Shown here one piece after another: positions 57,631 to 64,000 of a stretch of 64,000 nucleotides of DNA. The first letter of the stretch is position 1; every line of letters starts with the position of its first letter. The DNA is from Desarmillaria ectypa. Lineage: Eukaryota; Basidiomycota; Agaricomycetes; Agaricales; Physalacriaceae. The DNA lies in assembly GCA_030407005.1 (NCBI GenBank), contig JAUDYN010000011.1, positions 1,602,501 to 1,666,500 on the forward strand, given 5' to 3'. Both the position numbers and the translations under genes were made by a program. The notes under the pieces are model-generated. The model saw nothing but the letters and a program-made list of their open reading frames with translations, was not told the origin of the DNA and did no database searches.

Positions 57631-58685
57631 TGATGTATCAGCAGTGCCAAGGCTAGATACATTGCATGATTCAACCTCACCTTCATCGAGGGTCCGATAA
57701 TGATTCTGCGGATTGGCTCGGAGTAAAGGACTTACTGAGGAGGTCCCTTGATCAAATATGACCAGTCAGACCACTGACATTACGGCCTGTAGGTATCGCC
57801 TTGATCACGAATAGAGTTTGCGAACATGAGGGCCAGCGGCAATGGGCTCCAGTTGTTAGCCGTGGCAGATGGTGGTCTTCGGGTAACATTACATCCTCCT
57901 AGCCGCTGACATCCGCGACTATGATCAGCTGAATGAACACTTAATCCGTGCAACAGACGACGTACCTTGTGCCAATGAGCTCTGCTGTTCAACTTACACG
58001 ACCCGGAAAATCGTGTTTCATTTGAGGAGGCGAAAGATAAAACAGCATTTTTCAAAGGAAAGAAAACCTACATTGTCAAGCGTTAGTGTAAGGACATCGG
58101 GCACGCCGCAAATGGAAGAATTTAAGGTGTACTAGAAAGTCACGAAACTTCGCCGGGAACTCGCCCTGAAAATGACTTCGCCCGCCATTTTTCCAATTTC
58201 GGGACTAGTTTGTAGTTTCTTTTAGTCACGTATGAAAAATTTCCGTTTGCGGTGTCTACCCTGGGCGCGCCAGCACCGAGTACTGTTGCAAGTGTGCCAG
58301 TGATACGTGGAGGTCCATCATCAATGCAAAGGGTTTCTACCGTCTTTGCAAAGCGTTCCGACATTTCAAATCAGGTTTCTGATCATCTTGTCTAAGATCA
58401 GCCAGACTGTTGTCCGTGAGTGTCCCCATTTGGCCCGCCAGTTATCCTGCAAAAATAGACTTAAGAACTCTGCCGATACTGTATTAAAGTTCATCAGGCT
58501 CAACGTTTACTTAAGTGTCACTCGGGCATGTCGTCATCAAATTTCATCTTCGTCCAATATATCATGATGCCGTCTTGACGGTTGGCTCGGAGACCTTGAA
58601 AGATTCATGCGAACTAGCTCGTTTTTATAGGAGTGGCGTGGTCTGTCTGTTCAATATCCAGAGGCTATCGTTTGATGTACTCAGT

Positions 58686-60335
58686 ATGGGTCAACAAGCA
58701 ATTCCAAGTCCACCAACGAAGTACGCCGCTGATCCTAGAATTCGGAATATTGAACTCATGCATGGCAGGAATCTTCACGAGCTCAAGTCAGCAATACCTG
58801 CCCATCTTTTCAAGTGTAGCAATGTGATATCGCTGCAGCTGCTAGTACGGGATATTGCTATGTCCCTGATTCTTGCCTACAGTGTTTTGCGACTTGACGC
58901 GGTTTTATCTTGCATGATTTGGGAGATGGGCTTGCTAAAACACGTTTGTCTTTCTGTCCCTTGGATGGTATAGTAAGTTCGGTTTCATTGTCGAACTTTG
59001 AAAGTGAGCCTAATGTCATTCCGAAGCTGGTGGTTCCAAGGACTTGTCCTAACCGGCATCTGGGTCGTCGGGCATGAAGTTGGAGCTCTTCATATTTGCA
59101 TGGATCGTGAGCTGATGGTAGATATAGTGCGGTCATGGCTCGTTCTTCACGTCCCAGCTTTTTTGTGATATCGTCGGTTTTGTAAGCGGCCACTTCAGCA
59201 TTTTCATGTTATGCAGCCTCATACCCTTATAGGTTTGCCATAGCGCTCTCTGGACACCGTACTTCAGCTGGAAAATTACACATCACTCTCACCATCGCCA
59301 CCACGCTTCGATGGAGAAAGATGAACAGTACGCTTCACTTAGAGCGCAGTGACTGTTCTCATTCTGATTTATCATGCTGCGCAGCTGGGTCCCACAAACA
59401 CGCTCCGAAGCATTAATTGAGGACAGTGTTTTTGATGATACTCCCATCGTAACAGTGATGCTCCTGGTAGTACAACAGGTGGCAGGCTTTCCGTTTTATT
59501 TACTCTTCAACGTATCTGGTCAGCGAACGTATCCCAAGGCTACGGGTCATTTTAATCGTAAGTCGGTGCTTGTATAGTATCTTGAACTCATAGGCAGTTT
59601 ACAGCATTTTCAACTGCCCTCTTCCACCGTCGCCAACGTTGGGCCGTGATCATGTCCGACCTTGGTATCCTTCTCATGGTTTTTGTGGTTCGCTATGCTT
59701 CTATTAGATTTGGAGGATGGCGGGTATTCAGACTTTATGGGATACCTTGCTTAACGGTCTCCCATTGGGTAACGATGATCGTCTTCTTGCAACACACGGA
59801 TCCGGAGCTCCCTCATTACCGACGAAGCGCCTGGAGCTTTACCCGAGGCGCGCTCTCAACCATGGACCGTGATTTCCTTGGTTGGCAAGGCCGCTTTTTC
59901 TTGCACAATGTACGCCTTTCACGTATTCTTATACCGCAGCCACAATCGTAGCTCTCATTCAGATCGCCCATTTTCACGTGGCGCATCATCTCTTTCCAAA
60001 AATGCCTCTGTGTTGAGTGTCACGTCACATCCTTTCGTCAATGTCTCGCTTTCTTATGGTTTACCATAGATCATGCTCCCGAAGCCACGCTAATATTAAA
60101 AGGAATACTGGGTGATCAATACCATGCCTCCTCAGAACCAGTATTTCCTGTTCTATGGCGAAATTACCACCTCTGTCAGTTTGTGGAAGACCATGGTAAA
60201 GTGACAATAACTTCATGATTCTACGTCGCTCATCCAGCTGTAGATGAGGTCGCTTATTACAAAGATAGACGGGGCCAGAATCGGTTCTTGGATGACTTTG
60301 TAGCGCAATCCGGAGGGTTAAACACGTGCGGGTAA
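58686..60335 (+). CDS. Delta-12-type fatty acid desaturase (FAD2-like)
   Basis: Membrane di-iron desaturase of the FAD2/oleate-desaturase class. At first sight the locus looks broken, but introns restore a complete frame. Exon 1 (MGQQAIPSPPTKY, LHELKSAIPAHLFKC, LLVRDIAMSLILAY) ends PWMVY and splices to WWFQGLVLTGIWVVGHE. A 49-nt intron then yields CGHGSFFTSQLFCDIVGF, so the first histidine box is HECGH. The next exon has ALWTPYFSWKITHHSHHRHH with the second box HHSHH. Then WVPQTRSEALIEDSVFDDTP, PFYLLFNVSGQ and LQHTDPELPHY follow. The third box is HVAHH in IAHFHVAHHLFPKMPL, joined to YHAPEATLILKGILGD. The last exon is DEVAYYKDRRGQNRFLDDFV, ending at 60335. About eight introns. Possible paralogue with special substrates. 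Confidence 0.82.
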
Positions 60336-61117
60336 GGGCGCTAAACTTGAGCCTTCGGACACAAGAGCTTTGCTAGTTGAGCAGCTCATGCGGGTCTCTA
60401 TCTTAGCTAAGACTCGGACGTCTTTCTCTTTCTCATGTCTATGCATAAATCCTGAAGTATCTATGACTCATCTTCCTGTGCCATTTTTTTAGCGCATTCT
60501 CCGCGAAGCAGCCGCAGAATAACACCAAGTCGGTGATGCACAATCTCCGATATGAGATTGATGGGCCTAGACAACAACCGTTTATATAAGTCCAATTCAA
60601 AGGAACAAATTTACAGCTTCAATTTCAGATTTCTCTTTCAGGTATCGTAAATTCATACAGACTGGGTAGGTGTCCTTTATCGGATCATGATGGATCAATA
60701 TCAGTACTATATTCCTTCAACAGCGCGCACACAACGTCCGTACAATCGCGCGCGCAATCCATTACACACCATCAGACTATCAGATGCAACATGATGCAAG
60801 ACTTTCGCTAGCAATCTACTGATGACCAAGATCCCGCAATCGAACGAGATGATTCAAAGATCGCCGGATTCCTTTGGCTCATCCGCAAGCCGGTTCATGG
60901 GACTACTATTTAAAGATGATCATTACGTAGGCATTTAGCATTTTACTGCTGTTAGAATTAATGTGTAGACCTTCCCAGGTATAAATATTCTAGGCACTTA
61001 TGACCTTGAAACGTATCACCAATCATCTGTCTTTCAGAGATATCATGACAGAAACCAAAAGGACGACGACGTACAACGAGAAGGATTTACCTTCACATAC
61101 TCCCATGAATTGGTATC
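60336..61117. other. Intergenic, no gene seen
   Basis: About 780 bases between the desaturase and the retrotransposon. No supported gene. Confidence 0.5.
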
Positions 61118-61328
61118 TGTTGGGATAGCAATCCCGAGCAAGTACTAGAATGTACTCGAAGGATTGGCTTACTCAGCAGGATCAAGTTTGGACCGTGAAA
61201 GTGGACATACATAGTATTTCGTAGTAAGTTCTAGAAGTAGTACAAAATGTATTTAAGTAGGACACCTCTTGCTCGAGAGGCAAGGATTTTACCATCCTTT
61301 CTACATTCTCCTCGCTCTCGTTACAACA
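61118..61328 (+). repeat. 5' LTR of copia retrotransposon (probable)
   Basis: A 211-bp segment begins TGTTGGGATAG and ends TTACAACA, so the ends form the inverted pair TGTTG/CAACA. It is followed by GGTTATGGGCCC, a plausible primer-binding site, about 85 bp before the gag start. The 3' LTR lies beyond the window, so the match between LTRs cannot be checked. Confidence 0.65.
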
Positions 61329-61412
61329 GGTTATGGGCCCCGGCCCTAACTGAACTACTTACATCATCACCAACTTCGCACTCTCGTACTTTACGTACAC
61401 ACATAGAACCAA

Positions 61413-64000
61413 ATGGATAGCCAGTCCGTGTATAGGATTGAACCCCTTAAGGGCCCAGAAAACTACCTGACATGGAAAGTCAAGATGATCGATATACTAA
61501 CCGATTTAGGTCTAATTGACTATGCCGATGGAAGCTCTGTGGCCCCGGCAGAAGCGGCACTGGTGGCAGATTGGAAGAAGAGCGATAGGAAGGCTCTTTC
61601 GACAATAAGGCTGCGGGTTTCGGATGGCCCGCTGGTGTATATTGCTGGTTCTAAGACTTCGGCAGAAGCCTGGAAAGCTCTGAAGGACATGTATGAGTCA
61701 AGGGGACCTATGGGAATTGTCCTTGTGAGAAGGAAATTCTTTAGAGCTCAGTGTGAAGAAGGAGGAAACATAGAGGAGCATATTAGGACTATGAGGTCCT
61801 ACCAGGAGGAGCTGGCATCCCTTAAGCAGACTGTTGAGGAGGAGGACTTCTCAATCACACTGCTCACATCACTTCCAGAATCATGGAATTCATTCATTTC
61901 ATCAGTGGATACTGCAGACTTGAAGGATTCATACAAATTGATTTCCTGAATTCTCCAAGAAGACATCCAATTGCAGGAAAAGACTTCTGACCCAACGACA
62001 ACACTTGCAGCACATGGCAAGAAGAAGTTTAATCCGAAAATCACATGTTATGGATGTGGAGAAACTGGCCACATTAAGGCCAATTGCCCAAATGGGAAGA
62101 AGAATCCCGGAAAGCAATGGAAGGGGAAAGGGAAGGGCCAGACTCAGGCACATGTTGCCAAGTCAGATTCCGATGAAGAAGATTATGCATTTTGGGCAAA
62201 AGACATCACACCTACTGCACTTGCAGGGTTATCATGGATCGGGGACTCAGGCACCACCAAGCATATAGTCAAGAATAGATTGCATTTTTCTGACTATGTT
62301 GAGACCCCAGGACATGAAGTTATTGGTGTAGGAAGGTCAAAAGGCTTGGGAAGAGGAACAGTTAAGATTAAAATAGTTGAAGGAGGGAAGACCACCGCAG
62401 TCACTCTAAAGGACTGTATTCATTGCCCTGAAGCACCATTCAATCTTATATCATTAGGGCGCATCACGGATGCTGGGTTTGAACTCAAATTCAAGGAATC
62501 CCGGATGGATATTATCTCACCACGTGGCAAAAGGATTGGCCATGGAGATAAAGTATCGAAGCTGTATAGCCTAGATATTATTGCACCAGAAATAACCCAG
62601 GCCCATGTGACAAAACCGGCCCGATCATGGCAGAAGTGGCATTGGGTAATGGGCCACTTAAACATGGGATCGGTAAAGAGACTATTTAGGAAGAAAATGG
62701 TCAAGGGAATGGATGTGGATGAGTCGGCAGTGCCCCAGAAGGATTGCAAAGCCTGCATACAGGCCAAACATCATGCCGAGCCATTTCCACAAGAAGCTGA
62801 AAGGAATTATACCAAAATAGGTGAAATGACATTTTCGGACTTATGGGGGCCAGCCCAAACTCAGGGTATCCATGGAGAAAGATATTACATAAGCTTCACA
62901 GATGGGAAATCCCAGAGGACAATGTTGTATTTTCTGAAGTCAAAACAGGGTACAGAAATCCGAAAGAAGATTCAGCAGTACTAAAAATACATCAAAGTCC
63001 ACACTGGAAGGGATCTGAAGTTTATGAGGATTGATAATGGGAAGGAATATATCAATGAGAAGGTGAAGGAATACCTCCAGAGCAATGGCATCCAGTTGGA
63101 ACTGACTGCCACATATTCACCATCCCAAAATGGAGTTGCCGAGAGAGTCAATCGGACTCTTGTGGAGTATGCTCGTGCCATGCTAGAAGAACATCACCTG
63201 CCGAAATTTTTATGGCCCGAAGCAGTGGCATATGCCACATATTTGAAGAACTGATCACCAACCAGGGCCATCAAAAATGATCTAACCCCAGAAGAAGTGT
63301 TTTGTGGAACAAAACCGGACATTTCAACACTCCAGGAATTCGGAACAAAGTGCTGGGTGTTGCAACAGGATAACAAAAGGTCAAAACTCGACCCAAAATC
63401 AAGGGAATTTATCTTTACAGGTCTTACAGATGAATCAAGAGCCTGGAGATACTATAACTCACAGACTAGGCAGATTCAGACCTCAAGAAATGTTATATTC
63501 CCTGAAGAGAGCATTCTAAATGCTAACAATGATGAATACATTGTGTCCCATCCTCCACTGCTCGAGGGGGAGTCAGGGAGCAAAGTCGAGCAGATTCTGG
63601 ATGGAAATGATGATATTTCGGACAAATCCACAGGTGCCGGGAATGCCGAAACAAAAGGGGAAATGCCCCTTGATGACCTGGCAACCAAATCAAAGTTACC
63701 TGTATGGCGTGGGAAGGTGATTCAGCCACGCGACAAATCGGTCCAGATTGCATCAGTAGCCCCACCAAGTTACCGGTTCCTTAATAATCCAGCCTCATGA
63801 GGCACGAAATTGCCAGAGAAGCAGCAGGAAGTAACAAAGGAACCACTGGAGACTGCAGATAACCTCAGTGATGAGCCATTAAGCCTTGAAGAAGCCAAAA
63901 CAAGGCCAGATTGGCATCATTGGAAGAAAGCAATGGATGAAGAATATAATCTATTGACTTCTCTAGGCACATGGCAGCTGGAAGAATTACCTCAGGATAG
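61413..64000 (+). pseudogene. Copia gag-pol polyprotein, degenerate (truncated by window)
   Basis: One frame (starting MDSQSVYRIEPLKG) is open except for four in-frame stops at 61947-61949 (TGA), 62982-62984 (TAA), 63252-63254 (TGA) and 63798-63800 (TGA). Gag (UBN2-type, with WKVKMIDILTDL) comes first. A CCHC knuckle CYGCGETGHIKANC follows, then the protease motif SWIGDSGTTKHI, and the pre-integrase zinc region (HWVMGHLN and CKACIQAK). The integrase core shows the acidic residues in TFSDLWGP, RIDNGKEY and NGVAERVNRTL. The RVT_2 start (WHHWKKAMDEEYNLLTSLGT) lies at 63910-63970. The frame is otherwise uninterrupted, so decay is by point mutation. Confidence 0.88.

Larger units (their letters stand above)
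61118..64000 (+). mobile_element. Ty1/copia LTR retrotransposon, 5' part
   Basis: The element runs off the right end of the window. LTR, putative primer-binding site, then gag, zinc knuckle, protease, integrase and the first residues of the reverse transcriptase domain follow in order on the plus strand, the Ty1/copia arrangement. It is broken by stops (see the gag-pol entry). No 3' LTR is visible, so intactness as a whole cannot be judged. Confidence 0.9.

Noticed and set aside
58980..59300. First impression that the desaturase is a broken pseudogene
   Set aside because: Two short GT-AG introns restore the first and second histidine boxes in frame.

Overview
The window is a piece of a filamentous basidiomycete (Agaricomycetes-like) nuclear genome. 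Genes are split by many short GT-AG introns of about 50-60 nt. The gene content is typical of that group: GH71 alpha-1,3-glucanase, AA9 polysaccharide monooxygenase, DUF6534 membrane proteins, F-box proteins, CYP450s, and a Ty1/copia retroelement. All gene models were assembled by eye from exon frames and splice sites, so internal exon borders are approximate.

Layout. 1-3026: 3' part of a GH71 glucanase and a secreted alpha/beta hydrolase. 3027-5486: no convincing gene. 5487-9626 (minus): a peroxisomal dienoyl-CoA isomerase with an SKL end, and the deubiquitinase UBP14/USP5. 9861-24934: a compact catabolic block described below. 26390-38448: mostly housekeeping or conserved genes (SSZ1 Hsp70, DUF4336 protein, an unrecognised conserved ORF, an F-box protein, NAP1, NAT9). 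38449-40171: an AA9 LPMO. 40937-60335: an accessory region with two paralogous DUF6534 membrane proteins, an MFS exporter, a P450, an alpha/beta hydrolase with a decayed relative, and an intact delta-12-type fatty acid desaturase. 61118 to the window end: the 5' part of a copia LTR retrotransposon, dead by in-frame stops.

The most interesting system is the 9861-24934 block. It holds a single-chain biotin-dependent carboxylase of the urea-carboxylase type (no allophanate-hydrolase amidase domain), a DUR3-like sodium:solute symporter, an NAD(P)-dependent succinate-semialdehyde-type dehydrogenase, a LamB/YcsF (PxpA-type) protein, and a class III omega-aminotransferase. Together these fit uptake of a lactam such as 2-pyrrolidinone, ATP/biotin-dependent ring opening to GABA, transamination to succinate semialdehyde, and oxidation to succinate. 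GATA-factor-type sites lie upstream of genes in the block, including an inverted pair between the carboxylase and the transporter. This fits nitrogen-catabolite control. The substrate is inferred, not shown.

The accessory region carries P450, MFS, hydrolase and desaturase genes close together and could be a small specialised-metabolism or detoxification cluster. That reading is much less certain.
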